In this document: in pieces, positions 1-6,454 of the stretch
How the letters are laid out: every line of letters begins with the position of its first letter
Numbering within the stretch: the first letter of the stretch is position 1
Origin: an uncultured Actinomycetes bacterium
GTDB taxonomy: Bacteria > Actinomycetota > CALGFH01
NCBI GenBank assembly: GCA_937881255.1
Contig: CALGFH010000429.1
Span: forward strand, 1-9,946
DNA length: 9,946 nucleotides
Direction: 5' to 3'
Position numbers and translations under genes: made by a program
The notes under the pieces: model-generated
Told to the model about the DNA's origin: nothing
What the model saw: only the letters and a program-made list of their open reading frames with translations
The model's database searches: none

Positions 1-293
1 TCGAGGGCGGCGATCGAGATCTCGGCGTGGCTGGAGCCCGGCGTGCAGACGTCGACCAGGTCGACGTCGCCGCGCTCGATCAGCCGCTTCCAGTCCGTCT
101 CGGTGGCCGGCCAGCCGAGCCGGCCGGCCGCGGCCGCCACGGCGGCGGCGTCCCGGCCGCAGATGGCGGCCATCCGGGGCGTGAGCGGGAGGTCGAAGAC
201 GTGGCCGACCGTCCGCCAGGCCTGGGAGTGGGCCCGGCCCATGAACGCGTAGCCGACCATCCCGACCCCGAGCACGCGGTCACCGGACGTCAC
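1..293 (-). CDS. Gfo/Idh/MocA family NAD(P)-dependent oxidoreductase, N-terminal part (cut by window edge)
   Basis: The 97 visible codons form the start of a Rossmann-fold dehydrogenase. Residues 9-14 read GVGMVG, a GxGxxG dinucleotide-binding loop, followed by the AFMGRAHSQAW stretch common in sugar and inositol dehydrogenases of this family. Around residues 75-90 comes DVDLVDVCTPGSSHAE, the usual second strand and loop of the cofactor domain. The C-terminal substrate domain and catalytic lysine lie outside the window. The start is a GTG at 293 with a GGGAG-type ribosome site about 5 nt upstream. The gene overlaps the end of the enolase-superfamily gene by 14 bp, so the two are probably translationally coupled. 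Members oxidise a hydroxyl of a sugar, inositol or sugar acid using NAD(P). The context suggests a sugar or aldonate substrate, but the exact one cannot be read. The family call is secure; the substrate is not known. Confidence 0.88.
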   Translation of the reverse strand, partial: MTSGDRVLGVGMVGYAFMGRAHSQAWRTVGHVFDLPLTPRMAAICGRDAAAVAAAAGRLGWPATETDWKRLIERGDVDLVDVCTPGSSHAEISIAAL

Positions 294-1434
294 GTCGCTC
301 CCACCCCTCTTCCACCAGGTTGAAGTGGACGCTGGTGCGTGGGTGCCGGGCGGCCGCCTCGCGGTCCAGCCGGACGCCGAGCCCCGGGCCGGTCGGTAGC
401 GTGAAGCAGCCGTCGGCCGGGTCGACCTGGGGCGCGCCCTCGACCAGGTCGGCGACCCAGGGGTCGGCGAAGTCGTTGAAGTGCTCGAGCACCTTGTAGT
501 TGCCGGTGGCGACGGCCAGGTGCACGTTGGCCGCGGTGCCGACGGGGCCGCAGACGTTGTGCGGGGCCAGCAGCAGGTCGTAGGCGCCGGCCCAGCCGGC
601 CAGCTTGCGCAGCCCGGTGAACCCGCCGAAGTGGGTGAGGTCGGCCTGGACGATGTCGACCAGCCCGCCCTCGAGCAGCTCGCGGAACTCCGGCAGCACA
701 TGGAGGCGCTCCCCGGTGGCCAGCGGCAGCCAGGTCCCGGCCCGGACCTGGCGGAGCCCGGCCGGGTTGTAGGGGGGCACCGGCTCCTCGATCCAGGCCG
801 GCCCGAACCGTTCCAGGGCGCGGGCCACCCGGACGGCGGTGGCCGCGGTGAAGCGGCCGTGCATCTCCACCATCAGCTCGGTGGCGGGCCCGACGGCGTC
901 GCGCACGGCGGCCACGATGTCCACCGCCAGCGCCAGCTCCCCGTGGCCGAGCTCGGCGGTGGCGGCCCCGAACGGGTCGATCTTGAGGCCCCGGTACCCG
1001 CGCGCGACCACCTCGGAGGCGAGCCCGGCCACCACCTCGGGGTCGCGGTCGCCCTGGTACCAGCCGTTGGCGTAGGCCGGGACCCGGTCCCGGAAGCGGC
1101 CGCCCAGCAGCCGCCACACCGGCTCCCCGGTGGCCTGGCCCATGAGGTCGTGGCAGGCGACGTCGAGCACGGCCAGAGCCGTCTGGGTGACCTCGCCGGC
1201 CCGGCCGTACTCGGCCCACTGGGCCTGCCAGGCCAGCCGCTCCAGGTCGAAGGGGTCCATGCCCAGCACGTAGCGCTGGGCCAGCTCCTCGATGCAGGCC
1301 AGCAGGGTGCTGGTCTTGTTGACCATGCGGGCCTCGCCGACCCCCCGGAGCCCGTCGTCGGTGACCAGCTCGACGAAGGTCAGCTCCCGCCACGGGGTGC
1401 CGACGACCACCGTCTCCACGCCGACGACCTTCAC
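280..1434 (-). CDS. Mandelate racemase/muconate lactonizing enzyme (enolase superfamily) protein, probable sugar-acid dehydratase
   Basis: The product is 384 residues, the normal length for this family, with an alpha+beta capping domain (about 1-115) and a TIM barrel. The closest pattern I recognise is D-galactonate dehydratase (DgoD). Visible landmarks are K151 in GLKID, E190 and H192 in VEMHGRF, E216 in WIEEPV, E242 in GER, D265 in QAD and H292 in LAPHN. The last two form the usual Asp-His dyad, and H192 matches the second catalytic His of DgoD-type dehydratases. The first metal ligand, normally Asp, is Glu190 here. The predicted reaction is Mg-dependent loss of water from an aldonate to give a 2-keto-3-deoxy acid. 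The start is a GTG with GGAGG 4 nt upstream, 10 nt after the GntR stop. It is followed by an overlapping oxidoreductase, so the operon reads regulator, dehydratase, dehydrogenase. The superfamily is certain; the dehydratase role is inferred and the substrate unknown. Confidence 0.87.
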   Translation of the reverse strand: MKVVGVETVVVGTPWRELTFVELVTDDGLRGVGEARMVNKTSTLLACIEELAQRYVLGMDPFDLERLAWQAQWAEYGRAGEVTQTALAVLDVACHDLMGQATGEPVWRLLGGRFRDRVPAYANGWYQGDRDPEVVAGLASEVVARGYRGLKIDPFGAATAELGHGELALAVDIVAAVRDAVGPATELMVEMHGRFTAATAVRVARALERFGPAWIEEPVPPYNPAGLRQVRAGTWLPLATGERLHVLPEFRELLEGGLVDIVQADLTHFGGFTGLRKLAGWAGAYDLLLAPHNVCGPVGTAANVHLAVATGNYKVLEHFNDFADPWVADLVEGAPQVDPADGCFTLPTGPGLGVRLDREAAARHPRTSVHFNLVEEGWERRDVR

Positions 1435-1444
1435 CGCGCCTCCA

Positions 1445-2194
1445 TCACGCCGACGCCTCCTGGCCCGGCTCGCCCGTCCCCGCGTCGACCTGGAGGCCGG
1501 TGAGGGTGAAGGCGGCCCGCAGGTCGCGGGCCGTCTGCTCCAGGTGGGCCAGCATCGCCGTCGCCGCGCCGGCGGCGTCGCGGGCCTTGACCCGGTCCAG
1601 GATCCGCGCGTGCTGCTCGATCACGTCCTCGACGGTCCCGCCGCGGGCCAGGTGGCCGCGCATGCTCCGCATCCGGCTGGCCCGCAGCGGCTCCTCCATC
1701 GCCTCGATCAGGAAGCTGAGCAGCTGGTTGCCGGCGCCCGCGGCCAGGCTGGCGTGGAAGCTGATGTCCGTCTCGTGGAGGGCCGCCGGGTCGTCGGCCG
1801 CCTCCCGCATGGCGGCCAGGGCCAGCTCCATGGCCGAGACGGCCGACCGGCCCGCCTGGCCGGCGGCCAGCGAGGCGATGTGCACCTCAAGGGCCCGGCG
1901 CACCTCCAGCAGCTCGAGCAGCTGGCCTGGGTCCCGGCGCACGGCGGCGGTGAAGAAGCTGCCGATCGGCGCGGCGCTGGGGTGGGCGACCGTGGTCCGC
2001 CGGCCGTGCCGCGTCTCGACCAGGCCGCGGGCCTGGAGCGACCGGGCCGCCTCGCGGACGGTCAGCCGGCTCACCTCGAACTGCGCCGCCAGGTCGGCCT
2101 CGGACGGAAGCTCGGCGCCGGGCTCCAGCTCGGTGAGGACCAGGTCCTCGAGCCGCTGGACCACCGACTCGGTGATGTTGGCAGGGGGCTCCAT
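1445..2194 (-). CDS. GntR-family (FadR subfamily, FCD domain) transcriptional regulator
   Basis: With the ATG at 2194 the protein has 249 residues. The N-terminal winged helix carries the GntR signature ELPSEADLAAQFEVSRLTVR, followed by the GLVETRHGRRTTVA wing. The rest is an all-helical FCD ligand-binding domain with the expected metal or ligand residues D143 and H147 (in TDISFH), H195 (EQH) and H217 (LAHLE). Such proteins bind sugar acids or other carboxylates and usually repress the adjacent operon. It is first in the minus-strand operon and so probably autoregulates together with the dehydratase and oxidoreductase. In-frame alternatives are ATG 2206 and TTG 2230; 2194 gives the usual short lead before the first helix. 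No clear ribosome site precedes any of them. A TTGTCT / CATGCT promoter-like pair with 17 bp spacing would place transcription start at the ATG, so the mRNA may be leaderless. Family certain, start uncertain. Confidence 0.9.
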   Translation of the reverse strand: MEPPANITESVVQRLEDLVLTELEPGAELPSEADLAAQFEVSRLTVREAARSLQARGLVETRHGRRTTVAHPSAAPIGSFFTAAVRRDPGQLLELLEVRRALEVHIASLAAGQAGRSAVSAMELALAAMREAADDPAALHETDISFHASLAAGAGNQLLSFLIEAMEEPLRASRMRSMRGHLARGGTVEDVIEQHARILDRVKARDAAGAATAMLAHLEQTARDLRAAFTLTGLQVDAGTGEPGQEASA

Positions 2195-2234
2195 GGGCGC
2201 AAGCATGCAGTACCGCGGCGCGCAAGACAATCAC

Positions 2235-2245
2235 TTATCTGATGA
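2235..2245. promoter_or_regulatory. Probable GntR operator, copy 1 (imperfect palindrome)
   Basis: TTATCTGATGA shares its first nine bases with the perfect palindrome at 2313-2323 and differs from a palindrome at one position. It lies just upstream of the promoter-like TTGTCT at 2225-2230 on the minus strand, where a regulator of the left operon would be expected to act. Assignment to the adjacent GntR protein is an inference from position. Confidence 0.55.
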
Positions 2246-2312
2246 GTTGACCCCTGGACGGCTCCGGTGTCCCGGCTGTAGGTGGATAACTCGGTCGAAG
2301 TTGGTCGAAGTC

Positions 2313-2323
2313 TTATCTGATAA
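2313..2323. promoter_or_regulatory. Probable GntR operator, copy 2 (perfect 11 bp palindrome)
   Basis: TTATCTGATAA is a perfect inverted repeat (TTATC, central T, GATAA). It lies 35-45 bp before the ATG at 2358. With a weak TCGAAG (2305-2310) / TACGCT (2328-2333) element pair, spaced by 17 bp, it would sit inside the promoter spacer of the plus-strand gene. Two GGTCGAAGT direct repeats (2293-2301 and 2303-2311), exactly 10 bp apart, precede it. The centres of the two operator copies are 78 bp apart. Confidence 0.6.
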
Positions 2324-2344
2324 CTGCTACGCTCCACCCCTGAT

Positions 2345-2350
2345 GGAAGG
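2345..2350 (+). promoter_or_regulatory. Ribosome binding site deciding the start at 2358
   Basis: GGAAGG lies 7 nt before ATG 2358. An in-frame ATG at 2343 overlaps this motif and has no comparable site of its own, so 2358 is the better start. Confidence 0.6.
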
Positions 2351-2357
2351 TCGCCCC

Positions 2358-3254
2358 ATGGCCGACGCCCGCCGTCACCTGACGCGGCTGGGCCTGCCCG
2401 ACCGGGACCTGGGCGAGCTGCCGGCCTCGGCCAAGCGGTTCCGCGACGGGGCCCAGTACCGGGTCGAGATCCCATCGGTCGAGGGGCCGGAGCCGTTCCG
2501 GGCGGTGGTCGACGCGGCCAAGGAGCGCGACCTGCGGGTCCACCGGATCAGCCAGGGCAGCGGCATGATGCTGCTCACCGACGACGACATCGCCGAGATG
2601 CTGGCCCTCGGCCGGGACCAGGGCATCGAGGTCTGCCTGTTCGTCGGGCCCCGGGCCGCCTGGGACGTCGGCGTGCAGGCCACCAGCCCGGCCGGGCGGG
2701 TCGCCGCCGGCAGCCTGCGCGGCGCCGACCAGCTCGCCTACGGCGTGGAGGACGTCCTCCGGGGCTGCCAGCTCGGCGTCCGCAGCATCCTGGTCGCCGA
2801 CACCGGCCAGCTCTGGGTGCTGGGCCGGATGAAGCGCTCCGGCGACCTGCCGGACGACCTCGAGATCAAGGTCTCGATCTCCCTGCCGGTCACCAACCCG
2901 GCCACCGCCCGGCTGCTGGAGGACCTGGGCGCGACCACCATCAACCTTCCCGTCGACCTGTCGCTGGCCCAGATCGCCGCCATCCGGCAGGCCGTGGCGG
3001 TCCCGCTGGACGTCTACGTCGAAGGCGCCGACGACTTCGGCGGCCCCGTCCGCTACTACGAGGCGCCCGAGCTGGTCCGGGTCGCGGCGCCGATCCATCT
3101 CAAGTTCACCGTCCGCAACGCCCCCGGCATCTACCCATCCGGCGAGCACCTGGCCGGCCTGGCCGTCGCGTCGGCGCGCGAGCGGGTCCGGCGGGCCGCC
3201 ATCGGCCTGGCCATGCTGCGGCGTCACTACCCCGGCGCCGTCGCCTCCTCCTAG
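2358..3254 (+). CDS. Conserved TIM-barrel-like protein, of the type often annotated U32 family peptidase; function unknown
   Basis: The product has 298 residues with no signal peptide or membrane segment. Alternating hydrophobic strands (YRVEIPS 34-40, VHRISQG 61-67, EVCLFVG 91-97, VRSILVAD 141-148, LEIKVSIS 168-175, TTINLPVD 193-200, VPLDVYVEG 215-223, PIHLKFTVRNAPG 245-257) suggest a (beta/alpha) barrel. I recall similar actinobacterial proteins labelled U32 peptidase. The classical U32 signature with its paired cysteines is absent, so a protease role is doubtful; an enzyme or binding protein of sugar-acid metabolism fits the context better. It is divergently transcribed from the GntR operon across a shared 163 bp region containing the operator-like palindrome, so the same regulator probably controls it. 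A single open frame continues far upstream, but that part is antisense to the GntR gene and is not coding. Confidence 0.72.
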   Translation: MADARRHLTRLGLPDRDLGELPASAKRFRDGAQYRVEIPSVEGPEPFRAVVDAAKERDLRVHRISQGSGMMLLTDDDIAEMLALGRDQGIEVCLFVGPRAAWDVGVQATSPAGRVAAGSLRGADQLAYGVEDVLRGCQLGVRSILVADTGQLWVLGRMKRSGDLPDDLEIKVSISLPVTNPATARLLEDLGATTINLPVDLSLAQIAAIRQAVAVPLDVYVEGADDFGGPVRYYEAPELVRVAAPIHLKFTVRNAPGIYPSGEHLAGLAVASARERVRRAAIGLAMLRRHYPGAVASS

Positions 3255-3302
3255 CATCCCACCCACCTCGGGAGACCTGCCCGGATCACGCGCATCTCGA
3301 CA

Positions 3303-3316
3303 TGAATTCGAATGCA
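3303..3316. promoter_or_regulatory. LacI-type operator A
   Basis: TGAATTCGAATGCA is a 14 bp near-palindrome with a central CG, differing from perfect symmetry by one base pair. LacI-family hinge helices open the minor groove at such a central CpG. It matches the site in front of the lacI gene at 9380-9393 at 12 of 14 positions. Confidence 0.65.
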
Positions 3317-3330
3317 TGCCATCGTATGCA
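3317..3330. promoter_or_regulatory. LacI-type operator B, abutting operator A
   Basis: TGCCATCGTATGCA reads TGCATACGATGGCA on the other strand and matches the lacI-promoter site TGAATACGATTGCA at 12 of 14 positions. It directly follows operator A, with centres 14 bp apart. Both end about 30-60 bp before the binding-protein start, a suitable place to block its promoter. I could not assign clear -35 and -10 boxes here. Confidence 0.6.
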
Positions 3331-3348
3331 CGCTGCGCAACCCGACAT

Positions 3349-3355
3349 GGAGGAG
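3349..3355 (+). promoter_or_regulatory. Ribosome binding site deciding the start at 3362
   Basis: GGAGGAG lies 6 nt before ATG 3362. This rules against the earlier in-frame ATG at 3302, which sits inside the operator region. Confidence 0.8.
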
Positions 3356-3361
3356 CGTGGG

Positions 3362-4675
3362 ATGAGGAGCCGTCTCAGGTGGCCCGTCATGCTGGCAGCG
3401 GCGACGCTGATGCTCGCCGCCTGCAGCCAGGGAACCGACGAACCGCCGTCCACCGCCGCCCAGGCCCCGGCCGCCACCACCAGCTGTGCCAGCAACGGCG
3501 AGCTCACCATGTGGGAGCGCTCGGGCGGCAACAAGCAGATGGTCGACCTGCTGGTCGCGGCCTGGAACGAGAAGAACCCCAACTGCAAGATCAAGCTCAC
3601 CTACATCCCGCACACCGAGATGGTGGGCAAGATCGCCCAGGGCATCGCCTCCGGCGAGGTCCCCGACCTGATGGGCATGGACCTCATCTACGCCCCCCAG
3701 TTCGAGAAGGCGCAGCAGCTGGTCGACCTGACCGACCGGATCGGCACCTGGCCGGAGCTGAAGACCGCCAGCAAGGGGCACATGACGGTCGCCACCTTCG
3801 AGAACCGGCTCTACGGTGTCCCGCTGTACGCCGACGTTTCGGCCCTCTTCTACAACAAGGACCTCTTCAAGAAGGCCGGGCTCGACCCCGACAAGCCGCC
3901 GACCAGCCTGGCCGAGCTGCGCGCCTACGCCGACAAGATCACCGCCCTCGGGGGCGACACCAAGGGCTACTACCTGCCGGGCAACTGCGCCGGGTGCAAC
4001 ATCTTCACCGTCGGCCCGCTGATGTGGGCCTCGGGGGCCAAGATCGAGGCGGCCGGCCCGGGCGACGAGCCGCTGGTCGGTGACGGGGTCAAGCAGGTCC
4101 TCCAGTTCACCCGCGAGATGGTCGAGGCCGGCAACGTGCCCGAAGGCGCCCGGAGCGAGAACGGCGAGACGTTCCACCTCCAGTTCGGGTCCGGCAAGGT
4201 CGGCATGATGGGCACGGGCAACTTCAACATCACCCTGGCCCGCCAGCAGAACCCGAAGATGGACTTCGGCATCGCCCTGCTCCCCGGGATGACCCCGAAC
4301 TCCTCGGCCTCGTTCATCGGCGGCGACCTCGTGGTCGTGCCCAAGGGCAGCCAGCGGGTGGACGACGCCGTCAACGTGATGAAGTTCCTGCTCTCGGACG
4401 AGGTCCAGGTGGAGGTCTACGCCAAGGCCCTCAACCTGACCACCCGCACCGACATGGTCGACAACAAGTACTTCCAGGCCGAGCCGCTGGTCCAGGACGT
4501 CGCCAAGGCCCTGGACGTCGGCCGGACGCCGTACACGCTGACCTTCTTCGAGCAGATCAACTCGCCCCAGGGCCCATGGCTCAAGATGCTCCAGCGCGCC
4601 TACTACAGCGACGACAATCTCGACACCGTCATCACCGACGCGAAGGCGGCGATGAAGAGCATCGCCAACGAGTAG
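3362..4675 (+). CDS. ABC transporter sugar-binding lipoprotein (extracellular solute-binding protein family 1)
   Basis: The 437-residue product starts with a short basic n-region and a hydrophobic stretch ending in the lipobox LAAC, with Cys21 as the predicted lipidated residue. A Ser/Thr/Pro/Ala-rich linker (about 22-40) follows, then a periplasmic-binding-like domain. Features of the carbohydrate-binding type include GELTMWERSGG, WNEKNP, IASGEVPDLMGMDL, YGVPLYADVSALFYNKDLFKKAGLD and a late IGGDLVVVPKGSQRVDDAVNVMKFLLS. Length is normal. The protein would sit on the outer face of the cytoplasmic membrane, capture an oligosaccharide and deliver it to the two permeases encoded next. The linked GH127 gene suggests an L-arabinofuranosyl-containing ligand. 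Two LacI-type operators lie just upstream. Family assignment is secure; the ligand is inferred only. Confidence 0.93.
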   Translation: MRSRLRWPVMLAAATLMLAACSQGTDEPPSTAAQAPAATTSCASNGELTMWERSGGNKQMVDLLVAAWNEKNPNCKIKLTYIPHTEMVGKIAQGIASGEVPDLMGMDLIYAPQFEKAQQLVDLTDRIGTWPELKTASKGHMTVATFENRLYGVPLYADVSALFYNKDLFKKAGLDPDKPPTSLAELRAYADKITALGGDTKGYYLPGNCAGCNIFTVGPLMWASGAKIEAAGPGDEPLVGDGVKQVLQFTREMVEAGNVPEGARSENGETFHLQFGSGKVGMMGTGNFNITLARQQNPKMDFGIALLPGMTPNSSASFIGGDLVVVPKGSQRVDDAVNVMKFLLSDEVQVEVYAKALNLTTRTDMVDNKYFQAEPLVQDVAKALDVGRTPYTLTFFEQINSPQGPWLKMLQRAYYSDDNLDTVITDAKAAMKSIANE

Positions 4676-4688
4676 ACACGGGACCGCC

Positions 4689-5567
4689 TTGTACCGGAGC
4701 CGGCGTAGCCAGCTGATCGGGATCGCCTACCTTGCCCCGGCATTGGTCTTCGTCCTGGCCTTCACCGCCTACCCGCTGGTCCAGATGGTCTGGATGTCGT
4801 TCCACAACTGGTCCCTGATCACCCCGGCGAAGTACGTCGGGCTCGACAACTACAAGCGGGCGTTCGCCGACGACCAGTTCTGGGTGTCGTTCGCCTTCAC
4901 GCTGAAGTACACCGCGATCATCACCCCGGTCCTGATCGTTGGCGGCTACCTGCTGGCCCTGCTGACCTCGGAGAGCTCGCGCCTGCGCCGGATCACCCGG
5001 ACGACCGTGTTCATCCCCGTGGTGATCGGCCTCGGCGTGTCCAGCCTGCTCTGGTACTGGCTCTTCAGCGCCGACTTCGGCCTGGTCAACAAGGCCCTGG
5101 CCGACCTCGGGCTGATCTCCAAGCCCGTCCTCTGGCTGGGGGTGGACGCCGGCCGGTCGAACCTGGCCATCACCGCCTCGGTCGTCTGGAAGGTCATCGG
5201 GTTCGGGATGATCCTGTTCGTCGGCGCCATCCAGGCCATCCCCAGGGAGATCACCGAGGCGAGCCTGGTCGACGGGGCCAGCTACCGGCAGCGGGTGACC
5301 AGGGTGATCCTGCCCCTGACCCTGCGCACGGTGCTGCTCGTGACCCTGGTCAGCGTCATCGGCTCGCTGCTGGCCTTCGACCAGTTCTACATCATGACCG
5401 CCGGGCAGCCGCAGAACGAGACCGCGACCTCGGTCTTCTACGTGTACCTGAACTCGTTCCCGTACCTGAAGCTCGGCTACGGGGCCGCCCTGTCGATGAT
5501 CCTGGCCCTGACCATCCTGGTCTTCACCGTGGTCCAGCTGCTCCTGACCCGCCGGAGCCACGCGTGA
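4689..5567 (+). CDS. Sugar ABC transporter permease, MalF/UgpA type
   Basis: The 292-residue integral membrane protein has about six hydrophobic segments (about 9-35, 70-92, 105-126, 160-182, 210-230 and 262-287). The cytoplasmic EAA loop, which docks the ATPase, reads EITEASLVDGASYRQRVTR and ILP across residues 187-209, with the conserved Gly at 196. The start is TTG at 4689, 13 nt after the binding-protein stop, with a modest GGGA ribosome site 5 nt upstream. No better in-frame start precedes the first membrane helix. The TTG start and weak site may lower expression relative to the binding protein. It pairs with the next gene to form the translocation pore. No ATP-binding subunit is encoded nearby, so a shared MsiK-like ATPase encoded elsewhere is expected, as is common in actinobacterial sugar importers. 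Confidence 0.92.
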   Translation: MYRSRRSQLIGIAYLAPALVFVLAFTAYPLVQMVWMSFHNWSLITPAKYVGLDNYKRAFADDQFWVSFAFTLKYTAIITPVLIVGGYLLALLTSESSRLRRITRTTVFIPVVIGLGVSSLLWYWLFSADFGLVNKALADLGLISKPVLWLGVDAGRSNLAITASVVWKVIGFGMILFVGAIQAIPREITEASLVDGASYRQRVTRVILPLTLRTVLLVTLVSVIGSLLAFDQFYIMTAGQPQNETATSVFYVYLNSFPYLKLGYGAALSMILALTILVFTVVQLLLTRRSHA

Positions 5568-6454
5568 CCGCCACCATGGAGCTGGGCCGGGCCCGGGCCA
5601 CCGGCGCGGCGATCCGCGCCCGCGCCGGCCGGTCCCGCTACCTGCTCGGCGCCGTCTGCGTCGCGATCTGCACGGTCATGCTCCTGCCGCTGGTCATGTC
5701 CGTGCTGGCCTCGCTGAAGCCGACCGCCGAGGCGGCCGCCTCGCCGCCGACCTACCTGCCCCATGCCCTGAGCATGGACAGCTACGAACGGCTCTGGACC
5801 TACCAGCAGGGGCTCCCCACCTACCTGGCCAACAGCCTCGGCACCGCCCTGCTGACGATCGCCTTCACCCTGGTCCTGACCGTGCCCGCGGCCTACGCCC
5901 TGGCCCGCTTCCCGATCCCGGGCAAGGAGGTCATCTTCGTCTTCCTGCTGCTGGCCCTGATCGTGCCCTACCAGGCCCTGCTGACGCCGATGTTCCTGAT
6001 GTTCGCCCGGATCGGCCTGACCAACACCCTGGTCGGCCTGGCCATCCTCCACACCGCCATCCAGCTCCCGTTCAGCCTCTACATCATGCGCAACAGCCTC
6101 AGCGCCGTCCCCCGCGAGCTGGAGGAGGCGGCCGTCACCGACGGGGCCTCGTCCTGGCAGGTCCTCCTCAGGGTCTGCATCCCCTCGACCAAGCCGGCGA
6201 TCGTCACCGTGGCCCTGTTCGCCTTCATCATGTCCTGGAACGAGTTCCTCGGCGCCCTGGTGCTGATGAGCAGGGGGTCGAGCTTCACCCTGCCGCTGAT
6301 CCTGGCCGCGGCCCGGACCGAGACCAGCCTTGGCGGCACCGACTGGGGGATGCTCCAGGCCGGCATCACCATCTCGATCATCCCCTGCGTGCTCGTCTAC
6401 CTGCTCCTGCAGCGGCACTATGTGGCCGGCCTGATGAGCGGGGCGGTGAAATGA
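5564..6454 (+). CDS. Sugar ABC transporter permease, MalG/UgpE type
   Basis: The 296-residue protein is the second pore subunit. It has an N-terminal tail of about 25 residues, a first helix at 27-50, further helices at about 90-115, 122-147, 153-175, 211-232 and 263-284, and the EAA loop ELEEAAVTDGASSWQVLLRV at 185-204 ending in P207. The start is GTG at 5564, overlapping the previous stop as GTGA, with GGAG 6 nt upstream; ATG 5576 is a possible alternative. The C-terminal QRHYVAGLMSGAVK is the usual ending of MalG-like permeases. The gene overlaps the following hydrolase by 4 bp (ATGA), so the importer and hydrolase are translationally coupled. Confidence 0.93.
   Translation: MTATMELGRARATGAAIRARAGRSRYLLGAVCVAICTVMLLPLVMSVLASLKPTAEAAASPPTYLPHALSMDSYERLWTYQQGLPTYLANSLGTALLTIAFTLVLTVPAAYALARFPIPGKEVIFVFLLLALIVPYQALLTPMFLMFARIGLTNTLVGLAILHTAIQLPFSLYIMRNSLSAVPRELEEAAVTDGASSWQVLLRVCIPSTKPAIVTVALFAFIMSWNEFLGALVLMSRGSSFTLPLILAAARTETSLGGTDWGMLQAGITISIIPCVLVYLLLQRHYVAGLMSGAVK

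Noticed and set aside
481..1503. Long plus-strand open frame opposite the enolase-superfamily gene
   Set aside because: It is antisense to a gene with clear catalytic motifs and has the Gly/His/Gln/Pro-rich composition typical of mirror frames in high-GC DNA. The same applies to the frames opposite the importer, GH127 and LacI genes.
1500..2342. Upstream in-frame extension of the gene at 2358 to a 584-residue protein
   Set aside because: This part is the exact antisense of the GntR gene, has low-complexity Arg/Ser/Ala composition, and crosses the divergent promoter region. The good ribosome site is at 2345-2350.
3302..3361. ATG at 3302 as start of the binding protein
   Set aside because: It would add 20 residues before a clear lipoprotein signal peptide and lies inside the LacI-type operators; ATG 3362 has GGAGGAG at ideal spacing.
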